NCBI GenBank assembly: GCA_964577935.1
Contig: CAZOAJ010000008.1
Coordinates: 1 to 64,000 of the forward strand
Length of the DNA: 64,000 nucleotides
Direction: 5' to 3'
Source: JABDGV01 sp964577935
GTDB taxonomy: Bacteria; Chlamydiota; Chlamydiia; Chlamydiales; FEN-1388
Shown: piece after piece, positions 8,592 to 16,436 of the stretch
How positions within the stretch are numbered: the first letter of the stretch is position 1
Layout: the number at the start of each line of letters is the position of its first letter
The notes under the pieces: generated by a model
The model's input: only the letters and a program-made list of their open reading frames with translations
Databases searched by the model: none
What the model was told of the DNA's origin: nothing
Made by a program: the position numbers and the translations under genes

Positions 8592-9459
8592 GTTGATTGA
8601 TGGATCTCCACTCAGGATGCTTATCGAGTATGGATTGGAGAGTCCCTAAACTATAGGGAAGATTACGATCAGTAAACTCTTCAACAACTCTTTGAACCAG
8701 AAGGTAATCGGCCATCTCATCGACTGTCAAGCGCCAAAGCGAGTCATCTCGTTCATCTTGAAAAAAACACCCCCTCTTACAGGCAAGTTTTGCAATCCCA
8801 AGCGTTACATGCTCTCGTTCCTGGTCCGTCGTATTAGATTCCTTGTGTAGTTTGCTAAGGAGCTCTGCTGAAGCAATTTCGATATCAAATCCCCTAGGAT
8901 AGGTACGCTCTATTGTATTCGATAGAAAGTCAATCCCCTTTTCGTAGTAAAGTTCGAGGGGCTGCTCTATTAAACAAGGGTCGTGCAATGGGCAATCAGC
9001 TGTAAGTCTGATAACTGTTTTCATTGAAAAATGAACAATCGCCTCATGAAACCGGGAAAGCACATTGTCAACATCACCTCTGATCGTTGGAATAGACAAA
9101 CGGGCAGCAATTCCTTCTAAGACATCATCTTCTGGTAGATGGGTCGTAGCAAGAATAACTCCCTCTACATTCCGAATTGTTTTGAGCTTTTCTAAGAGAT
9201 ATTCAAGAAGTGGTTTATTTTGAAGGCTATACAGGGCTTTTCCCCGAAGCCTTGTTGAACCCATGCGGGCCTGAACAATAACAAAAGCCCCCAGATGAGG
9301 TTTTAAAGACCTGTCATATCTGGGAGCTTGAAGTCTATACCTTTCGAAAAAAGTACCGGCGTCCTCGAAGGTCGCCGGTACAAGAACATGCTTCGTGTTA
9401 CTTAACGCGCTTTTCAGATGGTTTCGTAGATTGGATTTTGGTTTGTATTCCCCTACCAT
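8563..9459 (-). CDS. SpsF-type cytidylyltransferase (CMP-nonulosonate synthetase-like)
   Basis: The core from residue about 58 is a nucleotidyltransferase of the SpsF/CMP-KDO synthetase group: FVIVQARMGSTRLRGKAL carries the nucleotide-binding loop, followed by VILATTHLPEDD, RGDVDNVLSRF and VIRLTADCPLHDP with the metal-binding Asp. It should activate the NeuB product with CTP. The first 57 residues have no counterpart in usual SpsF proteins. The ATG at 9459 has no Shine-Dalgarno sequence, and the frame stays open upstream to about 9510. A strong ribosome binding site lies instead before ATG 9580 in another frame, and the two frames can be joined at an A6 tract (9498-9493). The true N-terminus may therefore start at 9580. 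It overlaps the NeuB gene by 29 bases. Confidence 0.8.
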   Translation of the reverse strand: MVGEYKPKSNLRNHLKSALSNTKHVLVPATFEDAGTFFERYRLQAPRYDRSLKPHLGAFVIVQARMGSTRLRGKALYSLQNKPLLEYLLEKLKTIRNVEGVILATTHLPEDDVLEGIAARLSIPTIRGDVDNVLSRFHEAIVHFSMKTVIRLTADCPLHDPCLIEQPLELYYEKGIDFLSNTIERTYPRGFDIEIASAELLSKLHKESNTTDQEREHVTLGIAKLACKRGCFFQDERDDSLWRLTVDEMADYLLVQRVVEEFTDRNLPYSLGTLQSILDKHPEWRSINQHVEQKQPRK

Positions 9460-9580
9460 GAGCTCGACGATACCCCTCTGCAGTTTGTACTCTTTTTTCC
9501 TCTAAGGCATTGCTGGACACTGAGGTGGCAATACTTTTCTTCTCTATTTCATTGTTAATTACTTTATTAAAGGTCGCCAT
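9398..9580 (-). CDS. leader ORF that may be the real start of the cytidylyltransferase
   Basis: A 60-codon frame begins at ATG 9580 behind GGGAGG, the best ribosome binding site of the region. Its product begins MATFNKVINNEIEKK and belongs to no family I know. After GAA AAA at codons 28-29 the frame crosses six consecutive A. Losing one A there, by +1 ribosomal shift, transcript slippage or a sequencing error, gives the frame KEYKLQRGIVELMVGEY, which continues directly into the cytidylyltransferase. Alternatively this is a true upstream ORF that overlaps the next gene by 62 bases and controls it. Confidence 0.5.
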   Translation of the reverse strand: MATFNKVINNEIEKKSIATSVSSNALEEKRVQTAEGYRRAHGRGIQTKIQSTKPSEKRVK

Positions 9581-9588
9581 TAAAAACC

Positions 9589-9614
9589 TCCCGGAGTTTT
9601 CTCACCCTCCGGGA
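9589..9614 (-). promoter_or_regulatory. hairpin overlapping a ribosome binding site
   Basis: On the minus strand TCCCGGAG (9614-9607) and CTCCGGGA (9596-9589) form a perfect 8-bp GC-rich stem with a 10-base loop. The GGGAGG Shine-Dalgarno before ATG 9580 starts inside the second arm. Folding would hide the site, so translation of the leader and the cluster could be controlled here. Confidence 0.5.
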
Positions 9615-9627
9615 TTCAGTATAACAA

Positions 9628-9633
9628 ATTATA
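9628..9633 (-). promoter_or_regulatory. -10 box for the nonulosonic acid cluster
   Basis: A perfect TATAAT on the minus strand lies about 47 bases upstream of ATG 9580. No good -35 element is seen at 16-19 bases. The predicted transcript would begin near 9621, just before the hairpin. Confidence 0.4.
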
Positions 9634-9685
9634 GATTGTATAGCAAATTTTTGAAATTTCAGAGGTCTCTTCTGAGAATTCTCCT

Positions 9686-10816
9686 TTACCAGTGAATATA
9701 TCCCTGCGCCAACATTAACTCTCCGATCAAAACTGTACCCCCCGCAGCTCCTCTGACCAGATTGTGTGAGAGTATTACAAATTTGTAATCAGATAGAGGA
9801 CAAGATCTTAACGAACCAACACAGACAGCCATGCCATTATCGAGATCTTTATGAAGTCTTGGCTGAGGAAACTCTTTCTCATCAAAATAATAGATAGGAT
9901 GCTTAGGAGAGCTCGGAAGTCTCAACTCCTCAAGTGGCGGAGAGAAGTCTCGAAATGCAGCTTTAACTTCCTCAATAGTGGCCGATCTTTTGAATTTAAT
10001 CGAAGTCGCTATCATATGCCCTTCCGTTACGGGGACTCTTGTGCACGTAGCAGAAATCGGCAGATTCAACATAGAGACACCATTTTCAGTAGCCTCTCCG
10101 AGAATTTTTTTCGGCTCAATAGAGAGTTTTTCTTCCTCCCCTTCAATGAAAGGGATAACGTTATCAAGTATCGATAAACTCGGAAGCCCTTGAAAGCCTG
10201 CTCCCGATATCGATTGCAAAGAGACTACATGAACATTTTCAAGGCCAAATTCTAACTGAAGCGGCCTTAAAGCCGTAACAAGGCCAATTACCACGCAGTT
10301 GGGATTTGCTACTATACATCCCCCCGACGGATAAGGTTGATGTTTTATCATCGAAAGATGGTCGGGATTAACCTCAGGGACAACCAGTGGAACGAATTGA
10401 TCCATCCGATGGTTTCTTGCATTCGAGATAACCACATACCCTTTTTGAGCAAAAGACTCTTCAATCTCTCCTGCAACAGATGAATCTAAAGCAGAAAACA
10501 CCACTCGAACAGGGAGATTAGGCTCAGGGGCTGAGACAACCATTTCACCAATCTCCTTTGATAAGGACTTGGCCTGTCTCCAATCAACTATATCCTTGAA
10601 TTTTAACCCTTGTGATTTTTCTGATGCGCAAAGAGCTTTGATATCAAACCAAGGATGCTTTTCAAGGAGTGTTATAAGCCTTTGACCAACGTTACCTGTT
10701 GCCCCAAGTATTGCAACTGGCACTCTTCTTCGAAAATGCAGTTCCTGGTGGGAGCGATCTCGTATCATCTGCTCGGGGTTTAAATCAAATGCACCCTCAT
10801 CATCAAATGAAGACAT
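9686..10816 (-). CDS. asd: aspartate-semialdehyde dehydrogenase, archaeal/fungal type
   Basis: A 376-residue NADP-dependent enzyme that reduces aspartyl phosphate to the semialdehyde on the route to lysine, diaminopimelate, threonine and methionine. It has an N-terminal Rossmann loop VAILGATGNVGQRL (about 33-46), the nucleophile Cys174 in VANPNCVV, the QSISGAGFQGLPS loop and a C-terminal LVRGAAGGTVLIGE. These fit the archaeal/fungal branch rather than the E. coli branch. The first 31 residues are an extension, but ATG 10816 is supported by an AAGGAGG just upstream. It follows pepA by 27 bases, so it is probably cotranscribed with ssb and pepA. In chlamydiae the product would feed peptidoglycan precursor synthesis. 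Confidence 0.88.
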   Translation of the reverse strand: MSSFDDEGAFDLNPEQMIRDRSHQELHFRRRVPVAILGATGNVGQRLITLLEKHPWFDIKALCASEKSQGLKFKDIVDWRQAKSLSKEIGEMVVSAPEPNLPVRVVFSALDSSVAGEIEESFAQKGYVVISNARNHRMDQFVPLVVPEVNPDHLSMIKHQPYPSGGCIVANPNCVVIGLVTALRPLQLEFGLENVHVVSLQSISGAGFQGLPSLSILDNVIPFIEGEEEKLSIEPKKILGEATENGVSMLNLPISATCTRVPVTEGHMIATSIKFKRSATIEEVKAAFRDFSPPLEELRLPSSPKHPIYYFDEKEFPQPRLHKDLDNGMAVCVGSLRSCPLSDYKFVILSHNLVRGAAGGTVLIGELMLAQGYIHW

Positions 10817-10834
10817 TACTCCCTCCTTATCTAT

Positions 10835-10866
10835 GAAAGACTTTTACAAAGAAAGATTTTTACAAA
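10835..10866 (-). repeat. two tandem 16-bp units across the pepA stop codon
   Basis: On the plus strand GAAAGACTTTTACAAA (10835-10850) and GAAAGATTTTTACAAA (10851-10866) are adjacent and differ at one base. The pepA stop codon (10844-10846) lies in the first copy, so the last codons of the gene have been duplicated past its end. Confidence 0.85.
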
Positions 10867-12361
10867 GATCAACCAGCATCCTTAAACCAACACCGGTTGC
10901 ACCCTTAGAAAGATATCTTTTGGATTCCTTCATGTAGGCTGTTCCTGCAATATCGATATGCACCCAAGGACGATTTTCTACAAATTCTTCCAAAAATAAT
11001 GCCGCAAGAATAGCTCCACCTATTCGTCCCCCAGTACTTTTGATATCGGCCAAATCCGATTTCAAGAGATCTCTATAGGGACGATAGAGAGGCATTCTCC
11101 AGAATAGCTCTCCAGATGCTTTTGACGCCCTATCAACAATTTCAGCTAATGTTTCCGAATTTGAAAGATATCCAGAAATATCTGATCCCAAGGCAATTTC
11201 CATTGAACCAGTAAGGGTCGCTATATCAATTACACGTGAAGGCTCAATTTTTCGAATACCATACGTCATTGCATCAGCAAGACACAAACGCCCTTCCGCA
11301 TCCGTTGATGTAATCTCAACATGAAGCCCTTTCATACTCTTAATCATGTCGCCCGGTTTAAAGGCTTTAGAACCAAGGGCATTTTCACAAACAGGAATAA
11401 TCACATCGATATTTATTGCTGCTTTTTGGCTCGCAAGATAGCTCAAAAGGCCAAGAAGGACTGCTCCACCTGCCATATCGCAGCGCATTGTATCCATTGA
11501 ATTATTCGGCTTTAGATGCAGGCCGCCCGTATCGAACGTAATTGCTTTTCCGATGAAGAGAGTCGTATCATCATGCCCACCGCGGCCTCTATATCGTAAA
11601 TGAAGGAGATAGGGCGGATATGCAGAGCCCTTGCTTACTGCAAGAAATAATCCCATTCCAAGCTCTTCGATTTGCTTTTGCTCTAAGACCGAATACTCGA
11701 CCTCTGGATACTTACGCGAAACTCCAAAGGCCGCATCAACGAGCGCTTCAGGGTGAAGATCATCTGCATTTGCGTTTACTAAATCACGAACAAAATAGTG
11801 AGCCCGAAATAATGCCTCTTTTTCCTGAATAAGAGATTCTATTTCGCTTAAAACATATCTCGAAGGGCATGCAATAGACACCTCCTTCAATACGCCTTTA
11901 GCACTATCTGCTTTATAACGTGTAAAATCGTAGAGAGAGTAGTAAAACCCTTCAAGAAAGGCGCTCAAAAGATGGGTAAACTCAAAAGATAGATCTTGAG
12001 GAAGGGCAACAACAACTTGGCGAATGGAATTCGTGCTGCTCACAAAACAAAATGCCCGAAAATAGGCTTGTTTGATTCGTTCCAAATTCAGTTCATCTTT
12101 TTTCCCAAGGCCAAGAAGAAGGATTCGCCGTTCCGCTATGCCATGGTAAAGGCATATTGTTTCCCCAAGCTTTCCTCGAAAATCACCTGTTTTTAAAACA
12201 CCCTCAAGGTAATCTTTAAGTTCAGGCACGCTAGATGAAGCATCGCTTAGAGACTCTCCTTCATAGAGAGAAAGAATCAAAATATCAGATACAGGGCGTC
12301 GATCAATATGATGAAAGCCCTGTACTTGTGGCAGAAATTTATCAAATGCACTCAGCAACAT
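10844..12361 (-). CDS. pepA: cytosol (leucyl) aminopeptidase, M17
   Basis: A 505-residue M17 metallo-aminopeptidase, usually a hexamer with two metals, that trims N-terminal residues from peptides. The C-terminal catalytic domain is typical: GKAITFDTGGLHLKPNNSMD (metal and substrate Lys/Asp), MRCDMAGGAVLLG, and STDAEGRLCLADAMTYG, which holds the metal-binding Asp and Glu and the catalytic Arg. The usual NTDAEGR signature has Ser instead of Asn. The N-terminal 170 residues form the divergent non-catalytic domain. It lies 15 bases after ssb, the same order as CT044-CT045 in Chlamydia. The 3' end carries a tandem repeat across the stop codon. Confidence 0.95.
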   Translation of the reverse strand: MLLSAFDKFLPQVQGFHHIDRRPVSDILILSLYEGESLSDASSSVPELKDYLEGVLKTGDFRGKLGETICLYHGIAERRILLLGLGKKDELNLERIKQAYFRAFCFVSSTNSIRQVVVALPQDLSFEFTHLLSAFLEGFYYSLYDFTRYKADSAKGVLKEVSIACPSRYVLSEIESLIQEKEALFRAHYFVRDLVNANADDLHPEALVDAAFGVSRKYPEVEYSVLEQKQIEELGMGLFLAVSKGSAYPPYLLHLRYRGRGGHDDTTLFIGKAITFDTGGLHLKPNNSMDTMRCDMAGGAVLLGLLSYLASQKAAINIDVIIPVCENALGSKAFKPGDMIKSMKGLHVEITSTDAEGRLCLADAMTYGIRKIEPSRVIDIATLTGSMEIALGSDISGYLSNSETLAEIVDRASKASGELFWRMPLYRPYRDLLKSDLADIKSTGGRIGGAILAALFLEEFVENRPWVHIDIAGTAYMKESKRYLSKGATGVGLRMLVDLCKNLSL

Positions 12362-12376
12362 CTGCTTGATTTCCTC

Positions 12377-12817
12377 TTAGAATGGAAGATCATCTTCTGA
12401 AAATGAAGACGACGACTGCGCAGTCTGAAAGCTCGATCCATGAGAACTCTTCGCAGGAGCTTCATAGGATTCTGTGGATTCTTGCTCGCGTTTATCGCTT
12501 TTTCCACCACCAAACGGATTGAAGAGAATCATATCGGCTACGATCTCAAACGAAGTTTGTGGATTACCTTCTTTGTCATTATAAATCTCAGGTATTCCCA
12601 TTTCTCCGACAACTTGGACCGCGCTTCCCTTTTTAAGATAGGCAGTTTTTTTATCGAAGCGATCGCCCCATAAAGTAACTCTCCACCAGATTGTTTTCTC
12701 TTTTGTGCCGCGCTTTAGGTTCGTTGCAACACGAAATGTTGTGACTTTCAATCCATTTGGTGTATAGCGGACTTCTGGGTCTTGACCTAAATGGCCTGCA
12801 ATCTGAACGATGATCAT
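12377..12817 (-). CDS. ssb: single-stranded DNA-binding protein
   Basis: The 146-residue protein has one OB fold, from IVQIAGHLGQDPEVRYTPNG through WWRVTLWGDRFD to a segment like GEMGIPEIYNDKEGNPQ, followed by a Ser/Gln-rich linker and the acidic tip EDDLPF that recruits replication and repair partners. It coats ssDNA as a tetramer. Length and layout are usual for bacterial SSB. It heads a leftward unit ssb-pepA-asd and diverges from glgX; the same neighbours occur in Chlamydia, except that the type III chaperone gene (CT043) expected between ssb and glgX is not present here. Confidence 0.95.
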   Translation of the reverse strand: MIIVQIAGHLGQDPEVRYTPNGLKVTTFRVATNLKRGTKEKTIWWRVTLWGDRFDKKTAYLKKGSAVQVVGEMGIPEIYNDKEGNPQTSFEIVADMILFNPFGGGKSDKREQESTESYEAPAKSSHGSSFQTAQSSSSFSEDDLPF

Positions 12818-12834
12818 GATGAAATCCCCTACTG

Positions 12835-12840
12835 TATAAT
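12835..12840 (+). promoter_or_regulatory. possible -10 box for glgX
   Basis: TATAAT lies in the 95-bp region between the divergent ssb and glgX genes, 72 bases before the glgX ATG. No convincing -35 box is visible at the right distance. Confidence 0.3.
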
Positions 12841-12912
12841 GGGTGTTTTTTTCAGGCTGTTATACGGTTTTTGAGCCCTTTAAAGCAAAAGAAGAAACAA
12901 GATTGTAGGATT

Positions 12913-14937
12913 ATGCCAAGAAGACAAAAACCGGGAACTCCTCACCTATTGGGCTGCTCATTTCAGCAAGGGTACTGGAATTTTGCCCTGAATTCAGATA
13001 CTGAAGTAGAGGCTCTGGTTATTGCACCTTTTGAATCAAAGTCGGCACAAGAAATCTATCCTATCGATTCAAGCGCTAATAAAAATGGTTCGATTTGGCA
13101 TATGGCTCTTGAAGCAAAAGAATCCACCATAAGATGGGGCTGGAAGCTTAAGAATGATCCTCAGATATATTTGGATCCTTATGCGCCATTACTTGCAACA
13201 GGATCTGAATTCGGAAACAACGCTTGGGCTACATTTTCAAACAATACCCTCATCTCATCAGCATCCATCGAGCAAAATTTTGATTGGGGACCGAACCACT
13301 TTTCACCTCGAGCTCTAGAAGATCTTATTATCTACGAAGTACACCTTCGAGGCTTTACTCAACATCCATCAAGCCATGTACAACATCCAGGGACATATCT
13401 TGGGTTCTGCGAAAAAATCCCCTACCTCAAAGATCTCGGCATAAATGCTATCGAACTTCTCCCTATTTTTGAATTCAACGAAATGGAATGGTCTCGAATT
13501 AACCCTAAAACTCATCAAAAATTATGTAATTATTGGGGGTACTCCCCTTTAAGTTTCTTCTCTCCAATGATGCGGTATGGAACGACAGATAACCCATTTA
13601 CAACTGCAAATGAACTCAAAACTCTTATAAAAGCGCTTCATGAAGCTCAAATCGCGGTGATATTGGACGTTGTCTATAATCACACGGGCGAAGGAAATGA
13701 AAATGGCCCGAAATCCTCATTTAAAGCCTATGGGCCTAGCACTTACTATCTAAAAGATTCCTCGGGTGCGTTCTTGAATTACTCAGGATGTGGAAACAGT
13801 ATCAATGCAAGCCATCCTGTTGTGTCAGACCTCATCATAGACTCACTTCGACATTGGATAACCGAATATCATATAGATGGTTTTAGGTTTGATTTGGCAG
13901 CTGAAATGACTCGTAATATGAATGGAGCTCCATCCCAACAACCTCCTCTTTTCGAACGAATGCTTAAGGATCCTTTAATTCAAAATAAAATCCTCCTAGC
14001 CGAACCATGGGATGCTGCAGGGCTACACCAAACAGGACAACTGTATCGCCTCAATCAGTGGGGAAAAAGCTCTCTTATGGAATGGAATGATGACTATAGA
14101 GATGCGGCCAGAAGATTCATTCGTGGAGATCTTGGATATGCAGGTCGATTTGCTGCAAGGCTATGTGGATCTGAAGATCTTTTCTCTCCCCATGGTTCGC
14201 CAATTAATAGTTTAAACTTCATAACCTGTCATGATGGTTTTACCCTAAAGGATGCTGTCTCCTACAATCACAAACATAATTTTGAAAATGGGGAGCACAA
14301 TCTTGATGGGTCTGATAACAACTTGACGTGGGATTGCGGCCATGAAGGAGAAACATCAGATTCACGAATTGAAAGACTACGAGATAAACAAATAAAGAAT
14401 TTCATAACCTCGCTCCTCTTATCTCAAGGGGTGCCAATGATTTTGTCAGGCGATGAATATGGACATTCAAAACAAGGGAATAATAACACCTGGTGCCAGG
14501 ATAATGATTTAAATTGGTTTTTATGGCTCGATCTCAAAAAAAACCTCTCTCTTCATCGATTTTATAAAGAGCTTATTCAATTAAGAAATCGTACTCCATC
14601 ACTTAAGAAAGCTCAATTTCTCAAGCATTACGATATTCAGTGGCATGGGAAAACACTTTTCAACCCCGATTGGGGGACTAATTCACAAATCATAAGCCTC
14701 ACACATGTTAGTCGAGATGGATCTCCCATTCTACATGTTGTTTGGAATATGTCTGAAAATACCGCGCAGGTTGAAATTCCCCACCCTGAAAATGGGCAGC
14801 AATGGAAACTCATTATTCAGACGGGACAACTTCCCCCATGGGATATTTCTTCCATCGATGAGGCCGCAACATTTAGTGGGCAATTATTGCAAATTCCATC
14901 TAGAAGTGTTATTGTTTTAGAAAGCCATTCTCTTTGA
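12913..14937 (+). CDS. glgX: glycogen debranching enzyme (isoamylase type)
   Basis: A 674-residue GH13 enzyme that hydrolyses alpha-1,6 branches of glycogen. It has an N-terminal CBM48-like domain and a catalytic barrel with the four GH13 regions: DVVYNHTGEG, DGFRFDLAAEM (nucleophile Asp), ILLAEPWD (acid Glu) and FITCHDGFTLKD (transition-state Asp). The open frame extends back to a TTG at 12871, but the ATG at 12913 (MPRRQKPGTPHLLG) fits family starts better. It is adjacent and divergent to ssb, as expected from CT042-CT044. Chlamydiae store glycogen, and GlgX acts with GlgP in its breakdown. Confidence 0.93.
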   Translation: MPRRQKPGTPHLLGCSFQQGYWNFALNSDTEVEALVIAPFESKSAQEIYPIDSSANKNGSIWHMALEAKESTIRWGWKLKNDPQIYLDPYAPLLATGSEFGNNAWATFSNNTLISSASIEQNFDWGPNHFSPRALEDLIIYEVHLRGFTQHPSSHVQHPGTYLGFCEKIPYLKDLGINAIELLPIFEFNEMEWSRINPKTHQKLCNYWGYSPLSFFSPMMRYGTTDNPFTTANELKTLIKALHEAQIAVILDVVYNHTGEGNENGPKSSFKAYGPSTYYLKDSSGAFLNYSGCGNSINASHPVVSDLIIDSLRHWITEYHIDGFRFDLAAEMTRNMNGAPSQQPPLFERMLKDPLIQNKILLAEPWDAAGLHQTGQLYRLNQWGKSSLMEWNDDYRDAARRFIRGDLGYAGRFAARLCGSEDLFSPHGSPINSLNFITCHDGFTLKDAVSYNHKHNFENGEHNLDGSDNNLTWDCGHEGETSDSRIERLRDKQIKNFITSLLLSQGVPMILSGDEYGHSKQGNNNTWCQDNDLNWFLWLDLKKNLSLHRFYKELIQLRNRTPSLKKAQFLKHYDIQWHGKTLFNPDWGTNSQIISLTHVSRDGSPILHVVWNMSENTAQVEIPHPENGQQWKLIIQTGQLPPWDISSIDEAATFSGQLLQIPSRSVIVLESHSL

Positions 14938-14994
14938 TATTAAAGAGTTGTTTTTAATTAACAAAACAATACATATATAGTTGGAGCTTCTTCT

Positions 14995-16422
14995 ATGTGC
15001 ACTCCCGTGTCATATTCGCACGCAATTGAAAATGGAGGACAAATAGAACACTTCGACCAACAGCTCACTGGCCTCAAGAATGATCCATATGTGAATTCTC
15101 CTGAAGCCAACCAGCGAGTCACATCTATTTTTTTAACTTCTTGTTGTGTGAGACTTGCTCCAGATAATTATGAAGTCGACAGTTCACAGTCCAAACTTCA
15201 CTCAAACACATTTTTACTTCGTGATATTAGTAATAGGACTCAATACTTCCAAGACCTCATTCTTTTGCTTGCAAACGATACAAATTGGAAGAAACATCCT
15301 CGATGTTCCTTGTTAAACATCCCAATCGTTACCTTTACATTTTCACAGTTATTTCCAGGTCATGATCAAAATTATTCAATGCTCATAAAATCATTTGAGC
15401 TCTTTTTTGGTGCTGTCTTAGGCTTCAAAAAGCTCGCAAGCCTCTCGATCGATGCTGATACAATCCCGATTCTTCTATCTGTTGCCTATCTTGCAGAACT
15501 TTTTGGCGAACCTTCGATAGGAGAAGCGGCTGATAAACAACTCTCTTGTAAAGGCATTAAACCAACTTCCGTAGGCGAAGCTATAGAACTTGCAAGGTGT
15601 GCCAAACAACTCAAGTTATCAAAGCTGTTATCTCAGGCCTCCTCTCAATACCTTCAAATGTCTATAAATCGGTTTCAAAAGGATATCGTTTCGTATCAGG
15701 GTGTTATTGAAAAATATTATCCAGTTAACGGCATGTTCCTAACGGAACTAAATTTATCATCTTTTGAATGGCTGACGAACCCTCTTTTAGCGAAAATCTT
15801 ACAATCAACAGTAAATCTTAAAACCCTTGTAACGGGAAAAGCAAAGCTCACTTATGAAGAAGTAAAACTTCCGCAAGCGCTTGAAGAATTGAATATTTCT
15901 GAAAACAGAACCATTCAAGAAATAAATTTATTCGCTCTGTTTTATCCTGGAACTCAGATAAAAAAACTTCATCTCAATAATACTAATTTACATCTAAAAG
16001 AGGGTATACTGCCCGAAGGCATCCAGCAGCTACATATAAGCGATACACCGATCACTACTAAATCCCTTTCTTCAGCACTCAAAGCTTCTAAAAACTTGGT
16101 TATACTCGACATATCAGGTTGTAATATCGATCTTTCTGAAATAACACAGGATGACCTTCCTTGCCTACAGAACCTTCTTCACTTGGAATGCCGCTTTAAC
16201 CAAAAACTGGATAATCCCTGTCGTGTGGCCAATCTTCGAAATTTCTTTAGCTCCGCTCAGTCGATTAAATTACTTGATTTGAGCAATTCAAATGCAACAC
16301 TCGAAGGAATCTCCTTTTCAAGGACGCTCAAAGAACTCTTTATTTACGGCTGCAAGAATATCCGTAAGCAATTTCTTGATGATGCGACTATGAACTGCCC
16401 AGAGATTATCATAGAGAAATAG
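14995..16422 (+). CDS. BTB/POZ-like and leucine-rich repeat protein
   Basis: A 475-residue protein without signal peptide. Residues about 120-220 resemble a BTB/POZ-BACK segment: FELFFGAVLGF, then a helix pair around ILLSVAYLAELFGEPSIGEA and a run like AIELARCAKQLKLSKLLSQA. From about 245 to the end there are six to seven leucine-rich repeats, for example FLTELNLSSFEWL, ALEELNISENRTI, IKKLHLNNTNLHL, NLVILDISGCNI and SIKLLDLSNSNATL. BTB-LRR combinations are eukaryote-like and are reported as expanded families in amoeba-associated chlamydiae, where they are thought to act as adaptors to host Cul3 ubiquitin ligases. That role is inference. The gene follows glgX by 57 bases. Confidence 0.7.
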   Translation: MCTPVSYSHAIENGGQIEHFDQQLTGLKNDPYVNSPEANQRVTSIFLTSCCVRLAPDNYEVDSSQSKLHSNTFLLRDISNRTQYFQDLILLLANDTNWKKHPRCSLLNIPIVTFTFSQLFPGHDQNYSMLIKSFELFFGAVLGFKKLASLSIDADTIPILLSVAYLAELFGEPSIGEAADKQLSCKGIKPTSVGEAIELARCAKQLKLSKLLSQASSQYLQMSINRFQKDIVSYQGVIEKYYPVNGMFLTELNLSSFEWLTNPLLAKILQSTVNLKTLVTGKAKLTYEEVKLPQALEELNISENRTIQEINLFALFYPGTQIKKLHLNNTNLHLKEGILPEGIQQLHISDTPITTKSLSSALKASKNLVILDISGCNIDLSEITQDDLPCLQNLLHLECRFNQKLDNPCRVANLRNFFSSAQSIKLLDLSNSNATLEGISFSRTLKELFIYGCKNIRKQFLDDATMNCPEIIIEK

Positions 16423-16436
16423 GTATTACTCCCCCG

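Noticed and set aside
9686..9851. A possible second nonulosonic acid gene between asd and the leader
   Set aside because: The stretch is the end of asd, and no further frame is supported between 9581 and 9685.
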